Source: Phreatobacter sp. (lineage in GTDB: Bacteria > Pseudomonadota > Alphaproteobacteria > Rhizobiales > Phreatobacteraceae). Taken from it: a stretch of 64,000 nt of DNA. The stretch lies in the NCBI RefSeq assembly GCF_016793595.1, contig NZ_JAEULY010000004.1, positions 186,001-250,000 of the forward strand, read 5' to 3'. Each line of letters starts with the position of its first letter. Positions within the stretch are counted from its first letter, which is position 1. The position numbers and the translations under genes are program-made. The notes under the pieces were generated by a model. That model searched no databases. It had not been told where the DNA came from and worked only from the letters and a program-made list of their open reading frames with translations. Of this stretch, positions 52,393 through 60,096 are shown piece by piece.

Positions 52393-54843
52393 TCAGTACA
52401 GCCCGCCCGTGCCCGTGCCGATGGCGCGGTTGCTCTCGCTCGACGGGCCGCGGCTGCCGCCGGCGGCGGCCGAGTCGAACGGATTGATCAGCTGGTAGCT
52501 GTCCGGCGGGGCGGTACCCGGCTTGAACGCCTCGAGGATGGCGCCGGTGGAGCCGGCGCCGGCGCGCAGGCCGGTGCGCGGGTCGATGCGGATCAGCTTG
52601 ATGCCGGTCGGCACGCGGAACGGCACGGCCGGCCGGTCGGCGAGCGCGACACGCATGAAGTCCTGGAAGATCGGCACCGCGAGGCTGCCGCCGGTGGCGC
52701 TGCCGCCAAGGCTGCGCGGCGTGTCGTAGCCGACATAGACGCCCACCGCGAGGTCCGGCGAGAAGCCGACGAACCAGGCGTCCTTGGCGTCGTTGGTCGT
52801 GCCGGTCTTGCCGGCGATCGGCTTGTTGAGGGCGCGCAGGCTCGTCGCCGTGCCGCGCAGCACCACGCCCTCCATCATCGAGGTCATCTGGTAGGCGGTC
52901 ATCGGGTCGAGCACCTGCTCGCGCCGGTCGACGAGGATCGGCTCGTCCTGGTTCTGCCAGCGCGGCGCAGTGCAGCCCTGGCACTGGCGATCGTCGTGGC
53001 GGAAGATGGTCGCGCCGGTGCGGTCCTGGATGCGGTCGATCAAAGTCGGGCGGATGCGGCGGCCGCCATTGGCGAACATCGAATAGGCCGCGGTCATCCG
53101 CATCACCGTCGTCTCGCCCGAGCCGAGCGAGTAGGACAGGAAGGACGGCATGTCGTCATAGACGCCGAAGCGCTTGGCATATTCGGCGATCAGCGGCATG
53201 CCGACATCGTTGGCGAGGCGCACGGTCATGACGTTGCGCGAGCGTTCGATGCCGAAGCGCAGGGTCTGCGGCCCGTAGAACTGGCCGGAATAGTTTTCAG
53301 GCCGCCAGACCTCGCCATTGCCGACATTCAGCTCGAAGGGCGCGTCCATGACCACGGTCGACGGCGTGTAGCCGTTGTCGAGCGCCGCGGCATAGACGAA
53401 GGGCTTGAACGAGGAGCCCGGCTGGCGGCGCGCCTGCGTCGCGCGGTTGAACTGGCTCTGGTCGAAGGAGAAGCCGCCGACCATGGCCAGCACGCGGCCG
53501 GTATAGGGGTCCATGGCGACGAGGCCGCCGGAGACTTCCGGGATCTGGCGCAGGCGGAACTGGCCCTCGCGCCCGGAAATGGGCTCGACATAGATGACGT
53601 CGCCGGCATTCAGCGTCCGGTTCACCGGCCGGCGCGTCCAGCGGACGCCGTCCGCCGTGATCAGGCCGATCTGGCGGGCCGAGGAGACCTGGCCGGAGGC
53701 CTCGCGACCGGGCTGGAGGCCGATGCGCGCGGTCTCGCCCTGAACGTCAATGACGACGGCGACGCGCCAGCCGACATCGTTCAGCGAGCGGATATCGGAG
53801 AGCTTGGTGCCCCAGTCGCCACGCATGTCCTCGATGCGGGTCACGGGCCCGCGCCAGCCGCGCTGCTCGTCGAAGCGCATCAGGCCGGCGGCCAGCGCCT
53901 GACGCGCGGCGACCTGCAGCTTGGGGTCGAGCGTGGTGCGGATGGAGAGGCCACCCTCCATCAGCTTCTTGTCGCCGAAGCGGTCGATCATCTCGCGGCG
54001 GACTTCCTCGGCGAAGAAGTCGGCGGCGAAGGTCTGCTGGCGCGGCGAGCGCGGATTGACGGTCAGCGGCGTGCGGCGGGCCGCCTCGCCCTGCTCGGCC
54101 GTGATGTGGCCGTCCTCGACCATGCGCGAGATGACATAGTTCCGGCGCTCGAGCGCACGGTCGCGGTTGCGGAACGGGTGGAGCTGCGTCGGGCTCTTCG
54201 GCAGGGCCGCGAGATAGGCCGCCTCGGGAATGGTCAGTTCGTGGACCGACTTGTCGAAATAGACGAGCGCGGCGGCGGCGACGCCATAGGCGCCGTAACC
54301 GGGAATGACGAAGCCGAGATAAATCTCGTTCAGGTAGAGTTCGAGAATCTGGTCCTTGGTGAAGGCCGATTCCATGCGCATGGCGATCAGCGCCTCGCGA
54401 ACCTTGCGGTCGACGGTCTGCTCGCCGGACAGGAGGAAGTTCTTCGCCACCTGCTGGGTGATGGTCGACGCGCCCTGCGGGCGGCGGTTGGAGCCGCGAT
54501 TCTGGAAGTTCGTGAGTGCGGCGCGGGCGATGCCGGTGAAGTCGATGCCGTTGTGCTGGTAGAAATTCTTGTCCTCGGCGGACAGGAACGCCTGCACGAC
54601 CAGCTTCGGCACGGCCTGGATCGGCAGGTAGAGACGGCGCTCGCGCGCATATTCCGCCATGAGCTGGCCGTCCGAGGCATGGACGCGGCTCATGATCGGC
54701 GGCTCGTAATTGCGCAGCGTGTTGTAGTCCGGCAGTTCCTTGGTGACCGCCACGACATAGACGGCGGCGCCGGCGGCCGCGAGCAGGAAGGCCACGGTTC
54801 CAAGGCCGAATGCCCAGCCGAAGAATCGAAGAACAAGCTTCAT
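52393..54843 (-). CDS. mrcA: Penicillin-binding protein 1A (bifunctional)
   Basis: An 816-residue class A PBP that polymerises and cross-links peptidoglycan. One N-terminal membrane helix (about residues 8-33), then the glycosyltransferase domain with the catalytic Glu in LSAEDKNFYQHNGID and GASTITQQVAKNF, an OB-like insert (about 330-440), and the transpeptidase with the active-site motif QPGSSFKPFVY (SxxK), SRN (RSRNVMT) and KTGTTNDAKD. An insert with a Cys pair (DRQCQGCTAP) lies within the transpeptidase. It follows amiC on the same strand across a 241-base gap. Confidence 0.96.
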   Translation of the reverse strand: MKLVLRFFGWAFGLGTVAFLLAAAGAAVYVVAVTKELPDYNTLRNYEPPIMSRVHASDGQLMAEYARERRLYLPIQAVPKLVVQAFLSAEDKNFYQHNGIDFTGIARAALTNFQNRGSNRRPQGASTITQQVAKNFLLSGEQTVDRKVREALIAMRMESAFTKDQILELYLNEIYLGFVIPGYGAYGVAAAALVYFDKSVHELTIPEAAYLAALPKSPTQLHPFRNRDRALERRNYVISRMVEDGHITAEQGEAARRTPLTVNPRSPRQQTFAADFFAEEVRREMIDRFGDKKLMEGGLSIRTTLDPKLQVAARQALAAGLMRFDEQRGWRGPVTRIEDMRGDWGTKLSDIRSLNDVGWRVAVVIDVQGETARIGLQPGREASGQVSSARQIGLITADGVRWTRRPVNRTLNAGDVIYVEPISGREGQFRLRQIPEVSGGLVAMDPYTGRVLAMVGGFSFDQSQFNRATQARRQPGSSFKPFVYAAALDNGYTPSTVVMDAPFELNVGNGEVWRPENYSGQFYGPQTLRFGIERSRNVMTVRLANDVGMPLIAEYAKRFGVYDDMPSFLSYSLGSGETTVMRMTAAYSMFANGGRRIRPTLIDRIQDRTGATIFRHDDRQCQGCTAPRWQNQDEPILVDRREQVLDPMTAYQMTSMMEGVVLRGTATSLRALNKPIAGKTGTTNDAKDAWFVGFSPDLAVGVYVGYDTPRSLGGSATGGSLAVPIFQDFMRVALADRPAVPFRVPTGIKLIRIDPRTGLRAGAGSTGAILEAFKPGTAPPDSYQLINPFDSAAAGGSRGPSSESNRAIGTGTGGLY

Positions 54844-55084
54844 CCGGTCTTTCCGCGCCTCTCGGGCAGCGCCTCTAGGTCCCCGGGGCGTCGCTGGCTC
54901 AGGAGCGGGGCCGGGGATGCCCTGTCCTCATGAATGTCGTCAACCATATCACGACCGCGCCGTTTCGCCCATGTCGCGCAGCGTTGTGAAGGCTGCCGTA
55001 GCGTCGGGGAGCGCCGTTTCGCCGCACGCTTGACGTGTGACTGTGGCGCGGATGTGTCGTGGGCAGGCGAGCGGATTGATTGTT

Positions 55085-56440
55085 CTAGCGCTGTGCTCCG
55101 GGGCGCACAGTGCCGATGCGCGGCGCGAAGAACTGATCGACCGCCTTTGTGACGGAATCGGCCGTCCGGTCCCGCCAGATGGCCGAGGTGAGCATTTCGA
55201 GGTCCTGCCGCGAGGTGACGAAGCCGAGTTCGACCAGCACCGAGGGAATGTCGTGGGCGCGCAGCACCTGGAAGCCGGCGGACCGCAGCGGCAGGCGGTG
55301 CATGCGGGTGACGTGACGCATCTCGCCCGCGAGCGTGCGCGCGAAATTGGCCGAATAGAGTCTGGTCTCCCGGCGCGTCAGGTCGATCAGGATGTCGGCG
55401 ATCTCGGAGGGTTCTTCCGAGAGGTCGAGGCCGGCAATGGCGTCGGCCTTGTTCTCGCGCTCGGCGAGCCGCTCGGAATCGGCATCGGACGCCCGGTCCG
55501 ACAGGGTATAGACGGTGACGCCCCGGGCGTTCTCGCTGGCGCCGCCGATCGAATCGGCATGGACCGAGATGAACAGCTGGGCGCGGGCGTCGCGGGCGAT
55601 CTTCACCCGCTCGCCGAGCGGAATGAAGATATCGCGGTCGCGGGTCATGACGACGCGGTAGCGCCCGGTCGCGACGAGCTTGTCGCGCAGCACCTTGGCG
55701 AAGTCGAGGACGATCATCTTCTCCTCGTCGCCGGTGGACGGCGCGGAAGCTCCGGGATCGACGCCGCCATGGCCGGGATCGATCACCACCACCGGCGGAC
55801 CCGCCTCCTCGGCCCCGGCATGCCTTCCCCCGGGGCTCTCGCGATCGCCCCGGCGCGCGAGATTGCTCATCGAGCGGTCGGCGACGGCGCGACGGAAGCC
55901 TTCGGCGTCGGTGCGGACCAGATCGAGCCGCAGGCGCGGCGGCTCACCGTCATGAGCCTCCACGACCAGCGCGCGCTCGATCAGGGCGGGACCGGCGAGG
56001 TCGATGACGATGCGCGACTTGCCGGGAGCGAAGAGCCCGTAGCGGAAGGTCTTGACCAGGCCACGGCGATCGCCGCCGAGCTGGGGACCGATGTGGAAGT
56101 TCACCTCGTCGAGATCGATGATGATCCGGTAGGGGTCGGCCAGCGCGAAGGCGCGCATCTCGACGCCACGCGTCAGGTCGAAGGTCATCACCGTGCGGGC
56201 GGCATCGCCCGACAGGCGCGCGGCCGAGACGACGGCGGGAAGCGACGAGCGCGTGCCATTCGCGCCCGTTTCGCTCCGGTCCCGGGCGGTCGCGGTGATC
56301 GCGCCGGTCGTCTGGCCATGGGCGGCCGGCATGACGGCGGCGAGCGCGGCGGCCAGCAGGCCCACGGTCGGGCAGACGGTGCGGCGCGTTCCGGCCATGG
56401 CTCCCCTTCTCGGCGCGCCGGCCGGCGAATCGCCGGACAA
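55085..56440 (-). CDS. amiC: N-acetylmuramoyl-L-alanine amidase (AmiC type)
   Basis: A 451-residue periplasmic murein amidase. A signal peptide precedes an AMIN domain (about residues 65-185, TFDLTRGVEMRAFALADPYRI), which targets septal peptidoglycan. The zinc amidase_3 domain covers about 220-440, with ligands in VIDPGHGGVDPGA, the Glu after it, VHADSIGGAS and the catalytic Glu in VLVELGFVTSRQDLE. The ATG at 56398 (MAGTRRTVCPTVG) would give a more typical signal peptide than 56440. It lies between rne and mrcA, as in many Rhizobiales. Confidence 0.93.
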   Translation of the reverse strand: MSGDSPAGAPRRGAMAGTRRTVCPTVGLLAAALAAVMPAAHGQTTGAITATARDRSETGANGTRSSLPAVVSAARLSGDAARTVMTFDLTRGVEMRAFALADPYRIIIDLDEVNFHIGPQLGGDRRGLVKTFRYGLFAPGKSRIVIDLAGPALIERALVVEAHDGEPPRLRLDLVRTDAEGFRRAVADRSMSNLARRGDRESPGGRHAGAEEAGPPVVVIDPGHGGVDPGASAPSTGDEEKMIVLDFAKVLRDKLVATGRYRVVMTRDRDIFIPLGERVKIARDARAQLFISVHADSIGGASENARGVTVYTLSDRASDADSERLAERENKADAIAGLDLSEEPSEIADILIDLTRRETRLYSANFARTLAGEMRHVTRMHRLPLRSAGFQVLRAHDIPSVLVELGFVTSRQDLEMLTSAIWRDRTADSVTKAVDQFFAPRIGTVRPGAQR

Positions 56441-56557
56441 CGGGCTCTTCGTCGAAGGGGATAGTCGATAGCGCCGGCCGGGTTAACCTATCGTTACCCA
56501 TGTGGCCGCGTCGGCGCGCGCAATTCGCACCGCCTGTGACCGGAGCGCCACCCCCGC

Positions 56558-56971
56558 CTAACGCCAGAGGCCGTAGTCGCCCCAGGCCTCCTCGGGAATG
56601 GCCTCGCCGACCCGATAGGTCAGTTCCAGCACGCGCATGTGGTCGGGCGTGGTGCGGCACTCGAAGGACAGCCGGTACCACAGGCCGCCGCTGCGCAGGG
56701 CCGCGCCCTTCCCGCTCAGCACGGTGCCCTCGTGATGGGGCGGCTCCAGCGCCCCGCCGACGACGCGATCCGGCCGGAACGGACTCGAATCGGCCCGGAT
56801 GCGCGCCATCAGTTCGATGTCGCAGACCTGTTCGAACCGGGTTTCCGGCTCCAGCCGGCGCAGCATGGCGTCGAGGCGGCCGTTCGGGGCGGCGGGCGCG
56901 GTCGAAACGGCCGCGGGAAGGACGGCGGCGGCAAGGCCCGCCGCGAGCATAAGGCGCTTTGCGATGGTCAT
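56558..56971 (-). CDS. DUF930 family protein
   Basis: A 137-residue exported protein with a signal peptide (LMLAAGLAAAVLPAAVSTAPAA). The mature core LEPETRFEQVCDIELMARI, GLWYRLSFECRTTPDHMRVLELTYRVGEAIPEEAWGDYGLW is split here into its two conserved blocks, which match DUF930. Two Cys (CDIE and FECR) may form a disulfide. Function is unknown. It lies in the rne-amiC region and follows the unknown gene at 57013 by 41 bases. Confidence 0.78.
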   Translation of the reverse strand: MTIAKRLMLAAGLAAAVLPAAVSTAPAAPNGRLDAMLRRLEPETRFEQVCDIELMARIRADSSPFRPDRVVGGALEPPHHEGTVLSGKGAALRSGGLWYRLSFECRTTPDHMRVLELTYRVGEAIPEEAWGDYGLWR

Positions 56972-57012
56972 GACGACGCCTGCCTACCTGAAAGCGGCGG
57001 CGATGGCACCCC

Positions 57013-57492
57013 TCAGGTGTCGCGGGCGCGTATGCGTTCGACGGTTGCGCGATAGGCTTCGGTGCCAACCCCGACCTGTCCCCAGATCAGGCGGGCGGCG
57101 CGACCGGAGCGCAGCCGGTCGTTCTCCCGGTCGGCGGCCCAGAGCAGCAGGATCTGCTTCGGAAAGAGATAGCCGTCCGCCTCGAAGACGTGCGCGCCGC
57201 CCTCGGCTTCGGCGATCCTGGCGAACAGGTCGCCGGCCTCCGTGTCGCAGACATCGGCGCCCGAAAAGGTCGCGCGATAGACGTCGGGCAGCGGCGAGAC
57301 GCCGATGAACTGCGCCTTCCCTGCGGCGTCATATTCGACCTGCACGGATTCCTCGGCGAAATAATCGGATTCGGCATGCTGTCCGGAGGCGGGCAGTCGC
57401 AGACCGGCGGCGGCCGCCCGGATTTCGGCGCGCGTCGCGTTGAGCCGAAGGGGGCCGATGCCGCCATGCGGCGTGATGGGAAGTTCGCTCAT
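57013..57492 (-). CDS. Hypothetical protein, cytoplasmic
   Basis: A 159-residue protein that I do not recognise. It has no signal peptide or membrane helix. The N-terminus (ITPHGGIGPLRLNATRAEIRAA) has the GxGpLxLGxTRaeV pattern seen in several small bacterial domains of unknown function, and the rest alternates beta strands (SVQVEYDAAGKAQFIGVS, RAARLIWGQVG) with short helices. Coding potential looks real because of its GC3 and protein-like composition. It precedes the DUF930 gene on the same strand. Confidence 0.6.
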   Translation of the reverse strand: MSELPITPHGGIGPLRLNATRAEIRAAAAGLRLPASGQHAESDYFAEESVQVEYDAAGKAQFIGVSPLPDVYRATFSGADVCDTEAGDLFARIAEAEGGAHVFEADGYLFPKQILLLWAADRENDRLRSGRAARLIWGQVGVGTEAYRATVERIRARDT

Positions 57493-57760
57493 GGGACGGG
57501 GCGCCAGTTGTTCGCGCCTCTCCTGCGGAGGAACTGCGGCGGTCCTGTGACCTTCCGTAAAAGGTCAGCGACCCCGCCCAGAACGGCGATTGCCTCGAAC
57601 TGCCCCGAACTGGCACAGCACTGTGGGAATTTCGCCACATGAAACCCCCGATCGACGCAGGGGAAGGCTGACATCGCAGCTTCGTGATTGCGGCTTTTCC
57701 GCGAAGCGGTCACCACTAAAGTCCGCAGCTTAACCATGATTCAAAGCAGGCAGCGCCGAG

Positions 57761-58426
57761 ATGCAGAGTGATTCCGAGAATATGTCCGGGTCCACGGCCC
57801 CCGCAGCGGACGGCCTGAAGCTGTCGCGACGCTTCTTCGTCCTCGCCGCCCCCGCCGTTCTGACCGCCTGCACCACCGCCGGCGGCGGCATGGGATCCTA
57901 CGGCACGGTCTCCGAGGGCCGGGTCACGCTGCCGGCCATGGATACGTCGGGCGTCAACCCGCGCTGGCTGCGCCAGACGGTGGCCTATTCCGGCAGCGAG
58001 GCTCCCGGCACGGTCGTCGTCCGCCCTTCCGAGCGGCACCTCTATTTCATCACCGGCCGCGGCACGGCGATCCGCTACGGCGTCGGCGTCGGCCGCCAGG
58101 GCGCGCTCTGGCACGGCCGCGCCGCGATCGGCCGCAAGGGTTCGTGGCCGAACTGGACCCCGACGGCCAATATGATCCGCTACGACCCCCGCAACGCGCG
58201 CTATGCCGGTGGCATGCCCGGCGGCATCAACAATCCGCTCGGCGCGCGGGCGCTCTATCTGCATCGCGGCGGTCGGGACACGATGTATCGCCTGCACGGC
58301 ACCAACGTGCCCTCGTCGATCGGCACGGCCGTCTCGTCGGGCTGCATCCGCCTGTTCAACCACGACATCATCGACCTGCACGACCGCGTCCGCATCGGCA
58401 CGCCGGTCGTGGTCCTGGCTGGCTGA
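57761..58426 (+). CDS. L,D-transpeptidase (YkuD), probable lipoprotein
   Basis: A 221-residue protein. A twin-arginine-like and lipoprotein-like N-terminus (LSRRFFVLAAPAVLTACTT) has a lipobox LTAC. The YkuD catalytic region is LHGTNVPSSIGTAVSSGCIRLFNHD, with the His and the nucleophilic Cys of HGT..15..SSGCIR. It would make 3-3 cross-links or attach proteins such as Braun-type lipoproteins or Omp25-like proteins to peptidoglycan. The start is uncertain: ATG 57761 or 57782. A UUCG-type terminator follows. Confidence 0.9.
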   Translation: MQSDSENMSGSTAPAADGLKLSRRFFVLAAPAVLTACTTAGGGMGSYGTVSEGRVTLPAMDTSGVNPRWLRQTVAYSGSEAPGTVVVRPSERHLYFITGRGTAIRYGVGVGRQGALWHGRAAIGRKGSWPNWTPTANMIRYDPRNARYAGGMPGGINNPLGARALYLHRGGRDTMYRLHGTNVPSSIGTAVSSGCIRLFNHDIIDLHDRVRIGTPVVVLAG

Positions 58427-58454
58427 CCCGAGGGTCGTTCCGCGCGTGTGACAG

Positions 58455-58475
58455 GGCCGCCTTCGGGCGGCCTTT
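58455..58475 (+). terminator. Terminator of the L,D-transpeptidase gene
   Basis: GGCCGCC-TTCG-GGCGGCC (58455-58472) followed by TTT. The UUCG tetraloop makes the hairpin very stable. The same stem is used after omp copy 4 and in the omp array. Confidence 0.82.
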
Positions 58476-58713
58476 GTCGTTGAGGGTGGCCTTTGCGTTG
58501 GGGATTGCGCCACGGCCAGACGGCGCGGTCGCCCGGCGCCTCCACCACCTGCCTATATGTGACGTGGACGCCACAGGCACCACGCCACCTCGCCAGATCT
58601 TGCAGCATGTCCTTGCGTCATGTTTCCGGCTGCGGCATCGCTTTGACCGATTATGACGCACTTCGTGTCATATCCGGCAGCAGCGACAACAGGCAGGGAT
58701 GGTAGTCGACGGT

Positions 58714-59454
58714 ATGAAGAAGCTCCTTCTTGCAGGCTCCCTGCTTTCAGCTTTCGTTTCCGGCGCAGGCGCCGCCGATCTCGGCGCGCCGCGCGGCCCG
58801 GTCGCCACCGCGGTGGTTGCCCCGACCTTCAACTGGACCGGCTTCCATGCCGGCGCCGATCTTGGCTACTGGACCGGTTCGACGGCATTGTCCCTGCCGG
58901 CGCTGGCCGGCACCAACGGGCGCCCCAGCCCCAGCGGCGTGAAGCTGGGCGGTCACATCGGCTATCTGCACCAGTTCGCGAACAATCTGGTGCTCGGTCT
59001 GGAAGGCGACCTGTCGTGGCTCGGCGGCCGCAATCGCGACGGCGTCCTGGACGGCTTCCCAGCCTCGTTCTATCGGGTGCGCGGAAACTGGGATGGGTCG
59101 ATCCGCGCCGCGGCGGGCTTTGCCGCCGACCGCGCGCTGATCTACACAACGGCTGGCGTGGCGTTCATCAACACCACGGGTTGCGGCTACAATATCGCTC
59201 CCCCATGCGTCGCAGGAACCGCGTTCGGCGGCACGCGCGTCGGCTGGACGGTGGGCGCGGGCCTTGCCTATGCCGTCACCAGCAATGTGTCGGTTCGCGG
59301 AGAATATCTCTATGCCAACTACGGTACGCGCGACTACGCAACGCCCAGCTCCGCCGGAGGCACCACGCGTTTCCGCCTCGACACCCACACCGTCCGGCTC
59401 GGCTTGAGCTATCACTTCACCACCGGTCCCTCGGCGGTCGTCGTCCGCTACTAG
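58714..59454 (+). CDS. Omp25/Omp31-type outer membrane beta-barrel protein, copy 4
   Basis: A 246-residue relative of the three-gene array at 39.8-42.5 kb. Signal peptide MKKLLLAGSLLSAFVSGAGA, then ADLGAPRGPVATAVVAPTFNWTGFHAGADLGYWTG. The C-terminus RLGLSYHFTTGPSAVVVRY keeps the outer membrane signal. A loop with two Cys (NTTGCGYNIAPPCVAG) recalls the Cys pair of copy 3. The ATG at 58714 matches the MKK.LLAG starts of its paralogues, and a second ATG at 58699 is possible. The neighbour is an L,D-transpeptidase, an enzyme class that can link Omp25-like proteins to murein in Rhizobiales. Confidence 0.88.
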   Translation: MKKLLLAGSLLSAFVSGAGAADLGAPRGPVATAVVAPTFNWTGFHAGADLGYWTGSTALSLPALAGTNGRPSPSGVKLGGHIGYLHQFANNLVLGLEGDLSWLGGRNRDGVLDGFPASFYRVRGNWDGSIRAAAGFAADRALIYTTAGVAFINTTGCGYNIAPPCVAGTAFGGTRVGWTVGAGLAYAVTSNVSVRGEYLYANYGTRDYATPSSAGGTTRFRLDTHTVRLGLSYHFTTGPSAVVVRY

Positions 59455-59480
59455 GGCGGTTTGCGACACATGACGCGAAT

Positions 59481-59502
59481 GGCCGCCCCCGGGCGGCCTT
59501 TT
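59481..59502 (+). terminator. Terminator of omp copy 4
   Basis: GGCCGCC (59481-59487) and GGCGGCC (59492-59498) with a 4-base loop, followed by TTTT, 26 bases after the stop. Confidence 0.82.
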
Positions 59503-60096
59503 GTTCGATCTTGGCGCCTTTCCCGCCCAACGGTCACAGATCTGCCGCCTGAGCCGCCTATCGGCGTGCCCGAGCGACCCCGATCGCTCGCATTTGCCGG
59601 TGGCGTGCAAGGGAAGGCCGAGCGAACGGAGGGTGACGCACCCTCCTCCCTTATCCGGCTTGCCAATCGGCATATCGGGCCGTTACAACGATTTCCGTAT
59701 GGTTCGCGGGCCCAAGGGCGGCGAGTCGCGATGCCGCCGGCTCTTGCATGGCCGGCCCCGCAGCTCCACCTCCCGGCAAGCGCCCCGTTGAAGCCGCCAT
59801 CTGCCGGCTGCGACGACCATGCCTTCCCTGTCGCCGCACAAGGTTCGCGGCGCTTAGTTCACGGGTGTGCGGCATGCCGGCATCGACGGTTCTTTCGGGT
59901 TCGGGACGAGGGGACGGCTCCGCCGCCCTCGGCCGTGGCCCCGCCGTCTGCCATTCCGCCAGCGCCGCGCCCTCCCTTTCCACCGCATTGACGGCTGTGC
60001 GCCGGCGCCGTGTCGGCGCCGCCCCGGCTTTTTCCCCCGAGCGGGGCCCTGTCGGGCCGGCGCCATGGGCCGTCTCAACACACAAGAGTTCATCCG
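59503..60096 (+). other. Long rne upstream and leader region, no gene seen
   Basis: About 590 bases without a supported gene. It contains a candidate promoter (59660-59688), implying a leader of roughly 400 nt, and GC-rich hairpins near 59990-60050 (GGCGCCG and CGGCGCC arms, then a T run). Long 5' UTRs that mediate autoregulation are known for rne in enterobacteria; here this is inference. Confidence 0.5.
59660..59688 (+). promoter_or_regulatory. Candidate rne promoter
   Basis: TTGCCA (59660-59665) and TTACAA (59683-59688) separated by 17 bases. It would start transcription near 59695, about 400 nt before the rne ATG. Confidence 0.38.

Noticed and set aside
52252..54933. An 890-codon frame antisense to mrcA
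   Set aside because: Low-complexity Ala/Arg/Gly/His-rich translation complementary to an intact PBP1A gene; no recognisable protein.
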